From positions 3,032,501-3,096,500 of the forward strand of contig NZ_JAUTAR010000001.1 of NCBI RefSeq assembly GCF_030818695.1: a stretch of DNA of 64,000 bases. The letters run 5' to 3'. A model generated the notes under the pieces. It was not told the origin of the DNA. It did not search any database and saw only the letters and a program-made list of their open reading frames with translations. The translations under genes and the position numbers were made by a program. Shown piece after piece: positions 33,693 to 42,999 of this stretch (its first letter is position 1; every line of letters begins with the position of its first letter). The stretch comes from Chryseobacterium sp. SORGH_AS_0447. Lineage in GTDB: Bacteria; Bacteroidota; Bacteroidia; Flavobacteriales; Weeksellaceae.

Positions 33693-35393
33693 TTAAGCCC
33701 TGTTAAGGTTGAGAACCTTAACAGGGCTCTTAATTACGCTTTCCGTAAAGTCGGCAAGCTGCTGGTATTGCTCCATCAGCCGGTCGTACTCCTGCACCTG
33801 TTCCGGCTGCGGATGGTATTCCGCTTCAAAATCGGAACCCATGTGACAGCTGGCTTCCTGAACATCAGGATAAACACCTGCGGCCACGGCGGCGTATATG
33901 GCGGCACCCAATGCCGGTGCCTGGTCTGAAGCTGCAACAATGATCGGCATATCCAGTACATTGGCCAATGTCTGCATAATGAACGGAGATTTTCTGGCCA
34001 CACCTCCGATTCCGATCACTTTATGAATAGGAATTCCCTCTTCCTCGAAACGGTCTACGATTTTCTTGGCTCCGAAGCAGATGGCATTTACCAGTGCTTT
34101 GAAAATATGCGGTGCTTTGGTTCCCAGGGAAAGGTGGCTGATGGCCGCTTTCAGTTCCTGATTGGCATCAGGAGTCCTTCTTCCGTTCACCCAATCCAAG
34201 GCTACCGGAATGGCTTCACCAACAGGAATTTTTTCTGCTTCCAGGGTTAAATTTTTGATCAGGTTATTTTCAAATTCTTCTTTAAGCTGTGCTTTCTGTT
34301 CCGGTGAAATGATCTCGGAATGCTGCAGCATGTTGTTTACCGGCCACATCAGAATGTCGCGGAACCAGGCCAGTACGTCTCCGAAAGCAGATTGTCCTGC
34401 TTCCAGCCCGGCCATTCCCGGGATCACGGATCCGTCTACCTGGCCGCAGATTCCTTTTACGGTTTTGTCGGCGATGATTTCGTTCGGGGCTACCATGATG
34501 TCGCAGGTAGAGGTTCCCATAATCCTGATCAGGGTGTTCTCTTCCACTTTAGCACCTATGGCACCGGAGTGGGCATCAAAAGTTCCGACAGCAATCACTG
34601 TTGCGGTGGTTAATCCTAATTTTGCCGCCCATTCTTCATTAAGATGGCCGGCAACCTCATCAGAAGTATAGGTTTTATCGTATAATCGGTCTCTGAGCTG
34701 CCCTAAAGACGGGTCGAGCCTGTTGAGAAAATCTTCGGAAGGCAGTCCGCCCCAGCTTTCGTGCCACATGGCTTTATGCCCGGCTGCGCAGCGGCTTCTT
34801 TTAAATGTTTCGAGATCCTGGTGATCTGACAACAGGAAAGTGATGTAATCGCAATGTTCCATCCAGCTGTGTGCTGCATTTTTCACTTCTTCATCCACGC
34901 GATTGATGTGCAGGATTTTCGCCCAAAACCATTCGGAGGAATAGATCCCGCCTTCAAAACGCGTATAATCCTCACCGCCCCATGTTCTGGCAAGGGTATT
35001 GATTTCTTCAGCTTCACGGATCGATGTGTGATCTTTCCACAATACCATCATGGCATTCGGGTTTTCTTCAAAACCGGGTGTCAGGGAAAGGGCTATTCCC
35101 TCCTGATTTACAGGAAGAGGCGAGGATCCGGTGGTATCGATGCAGATGCTGACGATTTCTTCCGGCTGTACACCGCTTTGTCTAACCACTTCGGTGATGG
35201 TTTTTTCCAGTCCTTCGATATGGTCTGAAGGATGCTGCCTGAACCTGTTTTTTTCAGGGCTGCAGAAACGGCCTTCTTTCCAGCGTTGGTAATAGCTTAC
35301 CGAGGAAGCCAGCTCCGCTCCGTTTTCGGTATCGATGAGTACTGCCCGAACGGAATCGGTCCCGTAATCTAATCCTATAACATATTTTTTCAT
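33693..35393 (-). CDS. araB: L-ribulokinase
   Basis: A 566-residue FGGY-family kinase that phosphorylates L-ribulose at O5. It has the N-terminal GLDYGTDSVRAVL phosphate-binding loop, the GTSTCDIM segment, and the C-terminal GIGGVARKSPFIMQTLANVL adenosine-binding motif. It is the first gene of the ara operon, 183 bp from its -7 box. The last codons, NLNRA and the stop, lie inside a palindromic repeat (33696-33728). The repeat seems to have supplied the present C-terminus. Confidence 0.96.
   Translation of the reverse strand: MKKYVIGLDYGTDSVRAVLIDTENGAELASSVSYYQRWKEGRFCSPEKNRFRQHPSDHIEGLEKTITEVVRQSGVQPEEIVSICIDTTGSSPLPVNQEGIALSLTPGFEENPNAMMVLWKDHTSIREAEEINTLARTWGGEDYTRFEGGIYSSEWFWAKILHINRVDEEVKNAAHSWMEHCDYITFLLSDHQDLETFKRSRCAAGHKAMWHESWGGLPSEDFLNRLDPSLGQLRDRLYDKTYTSDEVAGHLNEEWAAKLGLTTATVIAVGTFDAHSGAIGAKVEENTLIRIMGTSTCDIMVAPNEIIADKTVKGICGQVDGSVIPGMAGLEAGQSAFGDVLAWFRDILMWPVNNMLQHSEIISPEQKAQLKEEFENNLIKNLTLEAEKIPVGEAIPVALDWVNGRRTPDANQELKAAISHLSLGTKAPHIFKALVNAICFGAKKIVDRFEEEGIPIHKVIGIGGVARKSPFIMQTLANVLDMPIIVAASDQAPALGAAIYAAVAAGVYPDVQEASCHMGSDFEAEYHPQPEQVQEYDRLMEQYQQLADFTESVIKSPVKVLNLNRA
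33696..33728. repeat. Palindrome overlapping the 3' end of araB
   Basis: agccctgttaaggtt (33696-33710) pairs perfectly with aaccttaacagggct (33714-33728) around gag. The araB stop codon (33693-33695) is immediately next to the stem and the last 11 codons are within it. Confidence 0.75.
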
Positions 35394-35463
35394 GAATGGG
35401 AATACTTGATTTCTTTTTTGATCTGTTTAAATTTTATACTTCACTTAATGACTCATACACTCT

Positions 35464-35527
35464 CGCAGATCAGCAGATTCAGCAGATTTTTCGAGATTAA
35501 ACCTGCGTGACCACCGTGATCTGCCAG
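35464..35527. repeat. Family-F repeat, copy 1
   Basis: GCAGATCAGCAGATTCAGCAGATTTTT, in which an 18-base part recurs at 59887-59953, is followed by an inverted segment around ctgcgtgaccaccgtgatctgc. It lies in the transcribed leader of araB. Confidence 0.55.
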
Positions 35528-35575
35528 AAATTATAATGTTATAAAATCATTATTTATTCATTTCAGAGATTCAAA

Positions 35576-35617
35576 CAAATATAAGATTCTTTTTAATTAA
35601 ATGTAATAAATACACTT
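35576..35617 (-). promoter_or_regulatory. araB promoter with putative AraR operator
   Basis: The minus strand has TATATTTG (35583-35576), an exact -7 box. The palindrome AAATGT-N7-ACACTT (35599-35617) lies 15 bp further upstream, over the -33 region. The arrangement is repeated at the GH3 and GH30 promoters. Confidence 0.72.
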
Positions 35618-35653
35618 AATTTTTATAATTTACTGATTATTAAATATTTAAAT

Positions 35654-37633
35654 TTAATTAATCTTTAAAATTACCAATGATTGGGCAGGAATATCCACCA
35701 TTAATTTCCCCTTTTTCAGGTTCAGGGTTTCTTCTTTAGGCTGAATGGGTTCATTTTCAAAGCTGTTCTCGGTAGAAAGTTGCGGGGCTGTCAGGGTAAT
35801 TTTTGTCAGCCTGTTCCCTAATTGTAAGCTTTCCGGATTGATGGTTACAGATTTACCTTCGGCATCCGTATTCACGATCTTGATAATGGTTTCTTTGGTC
35901 TTTGCATCTTTTACGGCCGTAGCATACAGCTGATCCTGCCCCGTTACCGGTTTTCCGTTACCGGTAATTTTCAGGACCTCCGTTCCTTTGTTGTTGGAAA
36001 AAAGTTTCTGGACATAATAATTGGGCGTTGCGTAAGATTTTAAGTTATTGAACCAGATCAGGTCCGGCGTCCACTGCCATCCTTCTGCGTGGGCGAAAAG
36101 CGGTGCATAAGATGTCATCGTCACTACATCGGCATTTCTTTCTAGCCCTGTCATGAAAGCGGCTTCAGAAAGTGCGGTAAGCCAACTGTTCTTATTGTCA
36201 GGCTTTACAACACCAACCGATTGCGCTGCATATTCCCCGGCAAAAACTTTAGGTCCGGAACGGTTGTATTTATCATATCTCCCGGCATTTTTCATAAACC
36301 ATTCCGGGGAATTGTAGTAATGCTCGTCGACGATCTGGGCATTAAGTTTTTTCAGCTCTTTCCATCCGTAATCAAAGAAATCGCCGTCGGGAGAAGGCCC
36401 GCTCCCGGAAACGATCTTAATATCCGGATATTTGGAATGGATGGCCTTTTCAAAAACTTTATAGCGTTCGATATAATCTGCTCCCCATTGTTCGTTTCCA
36501 ACCCCGATGAATTTCATATTAAAAGGTTGCGGATGTCCCATTTCAGCACGGATTTTTCCCCATTTCGTATGGGAATCGCCGTTGGCAAATTCAATCAGGT
36601 CCAAAGCGTCCTGAACATACGGATCCAGATCTTCCATTTTTACGAGTTCGGCGGTATTAAACTGGCAAGCCATTCCACAGCTTAAGATTGGAAGCGGTTC
36701 GGCATTCAGGTCCTCTGCTAGCTGGAAATATTCAAAAAAGCCAAGACCGAAAGACTGCCAGTAATCAGGGGTAAGGCGATGCGCAAATCCGTTGTTCCAT
36801 TTATTGATCAGGTTTTCCCTGTCTTCCACTTTACCAATTGTTTTTTTCCACTGGTACCGTTCTGCCAATGTCCTTCCTTCTACGATACAGCCCCCCGGAA
36901 AACGTAAAAATCCCGGATGTAAATCATATAATTTCTGCACCAGATCTTTTCGTAAACCGCCTTTTCTTCCTTTCCAGGTATCCTGAGGAAACAGTGAGAT
37001 CATATCCATATTCACAATGCCTTTTCCGGTAAATGTGATTTGGAGCTTTGCTTTTTCAATCGTTTTGGAAGGATTGAAAACTGCATTGTATTTTTGCCAG
37101 CCCCCGCTTTTTATGATGTTGGAAACTGAAGAAACCACCGTTCCTTTTTCATCGACAAGACTGATGTTGATGGCAGAAATGTTTCCTGAAACGTTTTCCA
37201 AATTAAAACTTAAGTCATATTTTTCACCCTGATGCAGCCCGATTCCTCTGAATCCTTCATTTTCCAGGAGATAGTTTTTGTCGTTCCCCACCGTGATTCT
37301 TGCGTAATTTCTATTAGGTTTAGACTTATCGGTTATGATGGTTAAAAACCCGGAATCCAGGTTTGGAGAAAGTGTTTTCGTGTTGGGTTGCTTCCATCCC
37401 GTCAACGGTTCGTCGAACTCGAAGCTGCGGTTTTTGATGAGTTCAGCGTACAATCCGCCGTCTGCTGCAAAATTGATATCCTCAAAAAAAATCCCGTACA
37501 TCGTTGGCTGGATTTTAATTCCGGTAGACGCACCGTTCAGATCAAGGCTGAAGCTTGATTTTTGAGACTGAGCGGAAAAGAAAGTGGCCGTCAGGAAAAG
37601 TGCGGCGGCACAAATTGTATTTTTTGTTTTCAT
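35654..37633 (-). CDS. GH51 alpha-L-arabinofuranosidase
   Basis: A 659-residue retaining exo-enzyme that releases alpha-L-arabinofuranose from arabinan or arabinoxylan. The acid/base is Glu381 (GVGNEQWG) and the nucleophile Glu467 (FAGEYAA). A signal peptide (ALFLTATFFSAQ) predicts a periplasmic or surface location. A CBM4_9-like beta-sandwich segment (about 75-215) precedes the (beta/alpha)8 barrel, and an all-beta domain follows it. It lies 71 bp downstream of GH3, separated by a palindromic hairpin, so it is probably read from the GH3 promoter. Confidence 0.95.
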   Translation of the reverse strand: MKTKNTICAAALFLTATFFSAQSQKSSFSLDLNGASTGIKIQPTMYGIFFEDINFAADGGLYAELIKNRSFEFDEPLTGWKQPNTKTLSPNLDSGFLTIITDKSKPNRNYARITVGNDKNYLLENEGFRGIGLHQGEKYDLSFNLENVSGNISAINISLVDEKGTVVSSVSNIIKSGGWQKYNAVFNPSKTIEKAKLQITFTGKGIVNMDMISLFPQDTWKGRKGGLRKDLVQKLYDLHPGFLRFPGGCIVEGRTLAERYQWKKTIGKVEDRENLINKWNNGFAHRLTPDYWQSFGLGFFEYFQLAEDLNAEPLPILSCGMACQFNTAELVKMEDLDPYVQDALDLIEFANGDSHTKWGKIRAEMGHPQPFNMKFIGVGNEQWGADYIERYKVFEKAIHSKYPDIKIVSGSGPSPDGDFFDYGWKELKKLNAQIVDEHYYNSPEWFMKNAGRYDKYNRSGPKVFAGEYAAQSVGVVKPDNKNSWLTALSEAAFMTGLERNADVVTMTSYAPLFAHAEGWQWTPDLIWFNNLKSYATPNYYVQKLFSNNKGTEVLKITGNGKPVTGQDQLYATAVKDAKTKETIIKIVNTDAEGKSVTINPESLQLGNRLTKITLTAPQLSTENSFENEPIQPKEETLNLKKGKLMVDIPAQSLVILKIN

Positions 37634-37647
37634 GAAGTCTGCTTATC

Positions 37648-37681
37648 AAACCTCATAGGTTTTAAAAACCTATGAGGTTTT
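37648..37681. repeat. Palindromic hairpin between GH3 and GH51
   Basis: The aaacctcataggttt arm and its complement face each other across a short loop. The sequence is nearly identical to the hairpin at 32895-32927. It has no strong T tract in the direction of transcription. Confidence 0.72.
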
Positions 37682-37704
37682 GTGAGGTTTTGTAAGTTTA
37701 ATTA

Positions 37705-40341
37705 TTATTTTACCTTGAGCGGAAGGCTTTTTAATCCTGAATCGGCAGAAGTTCCGCCGTACAGGATGGTATAATCGCCGGGTTTGGACACCAGGTCATC
37801 TGCTTTTTCGTCATAGAACATAAAAGAATCCGGCGACAGGGTGAGCTGGACAGTTTTAGAGTTTTTGGACGGAACGGATACCCTTTGGAAGGCCCTGAGT
37901 GTTTTTACAGGAGCCAACGGATCATTGTTCCGCTTGATGTAGACCTCAACGACTTCTTCGCCGTTTTTTCCGGAAGTATTGCTTACCGGAACTGAAAGAG
38001 TTACATTTTCATTCGTACCGATGCTGTTTTTGCTGAGGGTCGCATTTCCGTAAGAAAAGGATGAATAGCTCAGCCCGTGACCAAACGGATACAACGGTTT
38101 TTCTTTCATATAACGGTAGGTTCGTCCCTGCATGTCGTAATTTTCAAACCCCTCATGCTTGCCGGTTTTGGACAGGGCATTATCCAGCTGTGCAATATTT
38201 TTATAGAAGGTAACCGGAAGCTTTCCGGATGGGTTGTAATCTCCGAACAATACATCGGCTACGGCTGTTCCGCCGGATTGTCCGCCGTACCAGGCGTTTA
38301 CCAAGGCATCGTAATTTTTTTCGTCCTGCTCCAATCCGAGGGCACTTCCGGTACACAGTACAAAAACAACCGGTTTTCCTGTTTTTCTTAATTCAGCCAA
38401 AAGCTCACGCTGAACTTTCGGCAGTTCGATATTGGTTTTATCACCTCCTTTGAAACCTTCGGCATTCACCAGCATTTCCTCTCCTTCAAGGCTTGGGGAA
38501 AGTCCGCCGGCAAATACGATCACGTCGGCGTCTTTTACTTTTTCTTTTACCTCGGCAAAATTCACCGGATCTTTACGGTACACTTCAAAACCGATGCTCA
38601 CGTATTTACCTTTCTGGCTGTGACGGAGTTCCACCTGATATTCTTTTCCTTTCTGCATCTGCACCGGGAATTCCGACGGATGTCTTGCGTCCGGGCCTTT
38701 GCGGGTAGCGATTTCCTTTCCATCGATCAGTAAGGTGTACACATCGGAGGTAAATGCGGAGAATACCACTTCGCCGGTGTAGCTGCTGGTAAAGGTACCG
38801 GAAATCCTGGCAGAAGTATTTTCACGGTTAACGCCCGGAGCGAGCTGGGTTCCGCCGAAGCTGCTGTAATTAATAACGGAATTGTTTACTGAGGTATTCA
38901 CCGGAGTTCCTTGCCAATCGGGATTGTTGAAGAATTCTACCTTCATGCCCGGCGCTCCGTTTTTCTGACTTTTGAAATTTCTGGCCAGTGAGGTTCTTGC
39001 GGAAGGATCTGCAATTTCACATCCTTTTTCATAGATGATTTCCGTACCGGGAAGCTTGGCTTTAATACCGTCCAAGATGGTAACCGTAGAAGAAGGGGTT
39101 CCGTTGTAGTTGCCCAGCTGCATGATTCCGTCATCGGCATTAGGTCCTACAATTGCGATTTTCTTTATGTTTTTGTTTAAAGGCAAAACATTTTTCTCAT
39201 TTTTCATCAGTACGATCGACTTCCGGGCCATTTTCAGTGCCTGTTGCTTATGCTCTTCGGAATCGACGACCGTATACGGGATGCTGTTCCAGCGTACGGC
39301 TGATTTCGGATCGAGCATACCGAGTTCAAACCAGCCTTTCAGGATCCTGCGCATAGATGCATCAATGTCTTTTTCAGTGATCAGGCCGCTGGCGAGGGAT
39401 TTATTGAGGTTGTTGTAGGTATCTCCGCATTCAAGGTCGGTAGAATGTTTCAGCGCATCGGCTGCCGTGGATTTTTCATCCGGATGGGTTCCGTGGTATT
39501 TTTTCTGGTAGAAGTCGGCGAGTGCCCAACAATCGGACACCACCATGCCATCGTATTTCCATTTTCCTCTCAGGATATCACTTACCAGAAAATCATTGGC
39601 ACAGCATGGCTGACCGTCGAATGCGTTGTAGGCACACATCACTTCCCTTACATTTCCTTCGATCACCAAAGCCTTAAAAGCCGGCAGATAGGTTTCATAA
39701 AGGTCGCGATGAGAAATTTCAGCGTTATAGGAGTGCCGGTTCCATTCCGGGCCGCTGTGTACAGCGAAGTGCTTGGCACAGGCGTGCGTTTTGAAGTAGT
39801 CGGGATCATTTCCCTGCAATCCTTTTACGGCTGCTACGCCCAGGCTTGCCGTCAGGAACGGATCTTCTCCATAGGTTTCCTGCCCTCTTCCCCATCTCGG
39901 ATCACGGAAGATGTTGATGTTGGGTGTCCAGAACGTGAGTCCTTCATATCGTCCGGTTTTTCCTGCTTCGTCAAAAGACCGGTTGTATTTGGCTCTGGCT
40001 TCGTCAGAAATCATTTCAAAAGTTTTCAGGTGTTCCGGGACATCCCAGCTTGCCGCCAACCCGATGGCCTGTGGAAAAACCGTAGCGGTTCCCGCCCTTG
40101 CCACACCGTGCAGTGCCTCGTTCCACCAGCCGTATGCGGGAATACCCAGCCGGGGAACGGCTTTGGAATTATCCATCATCATTCCTATTTTTTCATCTAC
40201 CGTCAGCAGCCCGAGGAGGTTTTCAATCCGCTGTTCTACGGGTAATTTAGTATTTCTGAACGGTTCTGTATCGGCGGTCTGTGCAGATAGTCCCGATGCC
40301 GTGCTGATGAGGAGGCTGATGCCTAAAGTTATCTTTTTCAT
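37705..40341 (-). CDS. GH3 beta-xylosidase with PA14 domain
   Basis: An 878-residue exported hydrolase with a signal peptide ending LSAQT. The order is a (beta/alpha)8 domain with nucleophile Asp270 (VVSDCWAL), the alpha/beta sandwich, a PA14 domain (about 440-590) inserted in it, and a C-terminal fibronectin-like domain. PA14 insertions usually shape specificity for short oligosaccharides. Most relatives near xylan genes are beta-xylosidases, but beta-glucosidase activity cannot be excluded. It has its own promoter and operator and leads GH51. Confidence 0.9.
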   Translation of the reverse strand: MKKITLGISLLISTASGLSAQTADTEPFRNTKLPVEQRIENLLGLLTVDEKIGMMMDNSKAVPRLGIPAYGWWNEALHGVARAGTATVFPQAIGLAASWDVPEHLKTFEMISDEARAKYNRSFDEAGKTGRYEGLTFWTPNINIFRDPRWGRGQETYGEDPFLTASLGVAAVKGLQGNDPDYFKTHACAKHFAVHSGPEWNRHSYNAEISHRDLYETYLPAFKALVIEGNVREVMCAYNAFDGQPCCANDFLVSDILRGKWKYDGMVVSDCWALADFYQKKYHGTHPDEKSTAADALKHSTDLECGDTYNNLNKSLASGLITEKDIDASMRRILKGWFELGMLDPKSAVRWNSIPYTVVDSEEHKQQALKMARKSIVLMKNEKNVLPLNKNIKKIAIVGPNADDGIMQLGNYNGTPSSTVTILDGIKAKLPGTEIIYEKGCEIADPSARTSLARNFKSQKNGAPGMKVEFFNNPDWQGTPVNTSVNNSVINYSSFGGTQLAPGVNRENTSARISGTFTSSYTGEVVFSAFTSDVYTLLIDGKEIATRKGPDARHPSEFPVQMQKGKEYQVELRHSQKGKYVSIGFEVYRKDPVNFAEVKEKVKDADVIVFAGGLSPSLEGEEMLVNAEGFKGGDKTNIELPKVQRELLAELRKTGKPVVFVLCTGSALGLEQDEKNYDALVNAWYGGQSGGTAVADVLFGDYNPSGKLPVTFYKNIAQLDNALSKTGKHEGFENYDMQGRTYRYMKEKPLYPFGHGLSYSSFSYGNATLSKNSIGTNENVTLSVPVSNTSGKNGEEVVEVYIKRNNDPLAPVKTLRAFQRVSVPSKNSKTVQLTLSPDSFMFYDEKADDLVSKPGDYTILYGGTSADSGLKSLPLKVK

Positions 40342-40426
40342 ATATGAATATCAATGGTCACATGTTGTTTATGCTTTTCATCATTTAAAATTCATCAATG
40401 GTTTCTGGTAATCTTTGTGAGAAGCA

Positions 40427-40469
40427 CAAATATAGGATTCTCTTTTAAATAAATGTGTAATTAACACTT
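40427..40469 (-). promoter_or_regulatory. GH3 promoter with putative AraR operator
   Basis: The minus strand has TATATTTG (40434-40427). The palindrome AAATGT-N7-ACACTT (40451-40469) lies 16 bp upstream of it, the same geometry as at araB and GH30. Confidence 0.72.
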
Positions 40470-40689
40470 AATTTTTGAAAATAATGCGGATGTTCCCGAT
40501 TTTTAAAAATACTTACTGTGGCAAATTGATGATGAAAAAGGTGTAACAGGATTTTTTTACGCGAAGATCTATTTTCTTTATGCATACGATTAAGGAAGCA
40601 AAGCTAGATCGGCAAGCTGATCTGATGAAGCGGTGGTTTTAATTTAACCGTAAAAATTACAAAAGATAGGCTTGCTGATTACCAGGTCT

Positions 40690-40854
40690 GCTCCATAGGA
40701 GCAGTATGTGTGTAGGATGAATAAAAAAAACAACCGAACTCCGGAGAAGTTCGATCGTTTTCAACTATTGATAAGATGGCACTCCTACAGAGTGCTGTTT
40801 CCATTAAAATTTCCCCCTGCTACACAGATGGTATTCCTACGGAATACTGCTTTT
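40690..40854. repeat. Family-E palindrome cluster, copy 2
   Basis: Successive palindromes ctgctccataggagcag, gaactccggagaagttc, gcactcctacagagtgc and gtattcctacggaatac are joined by short conserved spacers (gatcgtttt, tgctacacagat). The last three are in the same order as at 28024-28157. Confidence 0.68.
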
Positions 40855-41108
40855 CTGAATGATCAGGTCTGATGTTTTATGATACATAACAGAAAGCAGC
40901 CCCGATTCCTGATTTTTATCTGCTGATGGAGACCTAAACTGAACTTATCATTTAATCTTTATAAATGTTGATCTGCTTAAAAGGTCATGTTTCAACCGCT
41001 CCTGTAAACAATAAAAAAATAAATGATCGCAGTTTCATAAAATACAGCTAATTTAAGCCCATGAAAATTGTCAGCAATATTCATGAATACCAAAAGCCAA
41101 ATCCAACT

Positions 41109-42830
41109 ATGAAATCCATTATCCTGATCTTATCTTTAATCACCTCTACCCTTTCTGCCCAGCTGAGTACCTTTTCTGACCGTGACCTTTATGAAATGGG
41201 AAAAGTCTGGGGATTGATCAAATATTATCATCCTGCCGTTTCCCAGGGAAAAACAGATTGGGATGCCGTTTTATTGACAAGTTTCCGCCAAGATTCAAAA
41301 GCAGGAACCGATCGGCTCATAAAAAACTGGCTGAATACCGCGGACGAACAGAAGTTTGATAAAATTCCTAAGCAGGAGAGCGAATGTGACAGCATTACTC
41401 TCCGGAATTTTAATGCTTCATGGATCGAAAAATTAAGAAAAGTGAGCCCTGAGAATAAAAACCGTCTCCTCCATCTGGTTAATACACCCGAAAATGTCGG
41501 CAGCTTTTATTCCAATACAGCTAAAAGCGGCATCTATTTCAGCAGTGCCAATGAAAAAGTGTACGGTACTTTTTCAAAAGACGTTAAAATGCTGGATTTA
41601 TTCAGGATCTGGAATGTGGTTGAATACTTTTATCCTTATAAATATCTCCTTGACCATAACTGGGATGATATCCTGAAAAAATACATTCCTTTATTTAAAA
41701 AGATCAACAATGAGAAAGATTATGAATCGGCAGTGATGCAGCTGGCTGCTGAGCTGCAGGATACCCATGTCGGAATTGAAAAGACCTATCAGTATAATGT
41801 AGTGGGAAAGCTTTCTTCGCCTTTCATTTTTCAGATGGTTAACAATGCCGTGCTCATTACAGGAAGTAAGGATGACGCCAAAATGAAGAAAGCTGGTCTG
41901 GAAACCGGCGACCTGATTACTAAAATTAACGGTAAATCTATTCTAAAAAGCATAAAGGAAAAGTCGAAATATTTTGCCTTTTCCAATACATCCGTTGAAC
42001 TGCGTGAGGCATACAGTTACCTTTTCAGCGGGGATGAGGAAACCTTCGTAGTGGAAGGAGTTCACAAGAACGGGGAAAACTTCCGGACCACCGTGGAACG
42101 GATGAACCGCATTTTTAACAATGAATGGGATAAAGACGGAATCCCGGATCTTCACCTGGTGTACAAAGGAAAAACCTATAACTATTTAACTTATAATGAG
42201 AAAGAAAGCCGCCTGAACCCAAGCTTCCCCATCGATGATAAAGTGTATTTCGAATTTGCATCATTGAAGGGAGCAGAAATTCCTGCCCTGATGGAACAAT
42301 ACAAAAATACCAAAGGGATGGTTTTTGACCTGCGCGGCTACAATGACAATGGTTCCCTGCTTAAAGTGTTTGATTATTTACTCAGCAAGCCTGTTGTTTA
42401 CGGAATAAAAACCCAGCCCAATTTCACTCAACCGGGTAGATTTTGTTTTGTAGACAATATCGTGAATAAAGAGTATAAGTTTGCAGGAAAAGAGAATCCT
42501 GATCCATACAAGGGACAGGTGGTCGTCCTTATCAATGAACATACCGTAAGTGCGGAGGAAATGTGGGCCATGGTTTTCAAGAAAGTCCCCAATGTTATTT
42601 TTGTAGGCAGCCAGACCGCAGGAGCCGACGGCAATAAAACATCTATAAAACTGACTGACGGCAATAAGATCATTTTTTCTGGACTGGGTATTTATTATCC
42701 GGACGGAGGGGAAACCCAGCGTATTGGTATAAAACCGGATGTCGTAGTACGTCCCACGATCCAGAGCACCCGCAACAAGGAAGATCTTCTTCTTTTAAAA
42801 GCACTGGAACTGATTGATCAGAAAAAATAA
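41109..42830 (+). CDS. S41 family (C-terminal processing type) peptidase
   Basis: A 573-residue exported serine peptidase. A frame opens at 41061, but I start at the Met at 41109, which gives a normal signal peptide (MKSIILILSLITSTLSAQ). The order is an N-terminal helical region, a PDZ-like segment (LITGSKDDAKMKKAGLETGDLITKING), and the catalytic S41 domain. Its Ser lies in NEHTVSAEEMW and the Lys follows GSQTAGADGN. It is monocistronic and divergent from GH3. The target is unknown and nothing ties it to polysaccharide use. Confidence 0.9.
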   Translation: MKSIILILSLITSTLSAQLSTFSDRDLYEMGKVWGLIKYYHPAVSQGKTDWDAVLLTSFRQDSKAGTDRLIKNWLNTADEQKFDKIPKQESECDSITLRNFNASWIEKLRKVSPENKNRLLHLVNTPENVGSFYSNTAKSGIYFSSANEKVYGTFSKDVKMLDLFRIWNVVEYFYPYKYLLDHNWDDILKKYIPLFKKINNEKDYESAVMQLAAELQDTHVGIEKTYQYNVVGKLSSPFIFQMVNNAVLITGSKDDAKMKKAGLETGDLITKINGKSILKSIKEKSKYFAFSNTSVELREAYSYLFSGDEETFVVEGVHKNGENFRTTVERMNRIFNNEWDKDGIPDLHLVYKGKTYNYLTYNEKESRLNPSFPIDDKVYFEFASLKGAEIPALMEQYKNTKGMVFDLRGYNDNGSLLKVFDYLLSKPVVYGIKTQPNFTQPGRFCFVDNIVNKEYKFAGKENPDPYKGQVVVLINEHTVSAEEMWAMVFKKVPNVIFVGSQTAGADGNKTSIKLTDGNKIIFSGLGIYYPDGGETQRIGIKPDVVVRPTIQSTRNKEDLLLLKALELIDQKK

Positions 42831-42893
42831 ATCAGCACCTGGTAAATCGGACTTCCATTGAACCTTATTAATGAACTATAATGTTTGATAAAG

Positions 42894-42970
42894 CTAAAAA
42901 AACCTCACAGGTTTTAAAAACCTGTGAGGTTTGAGTACCAATAAACAAAGCCACCGGTTATGGTGGCTTT
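42894..42970. terminator. Convergent terminators for the S41 and GH30 genes
   Basis: The aaacctcacaggttt stem (42900-42932) is followed on the minus strand by T7 (42900-42894). A second stem aaagccacc/ggtggcttt (42947-42970) lies closer to the GH30 stop. Together they end GH30 transcripts and, less clearly, the peptidase transcript. Confidence 0.75.
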
Positions 42971-42999
42971 GAAGTATAAAAAATAATCCTGATTTAAAT

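Larger units (their letters stand above)
40342..41108. other. Divergent region between GH3 and the S41 peptidase gene
   Basis: This 767-bp gap contains the GH3 promoter/operator, a short aaccgtaaaaattacaaaag fragment of family A (about 40644-40665), and the family-E palindrome cluster. No gene or clear promoter for the peptidase is seen. Confidence 0.55.

Noticed and set aside
39445..40245. Plus-strand open frame opposite the GH3 gene
   Set aside because: It is antisense to the catalytic barrel of GH3, with no recognisable domain, promoter or terminator.
41061..41108. Upstream start for the S41 peptidase
   Set aside because: It would place 16 polar residues before a clear signal peptide. 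The Met at 41109 was preferred.
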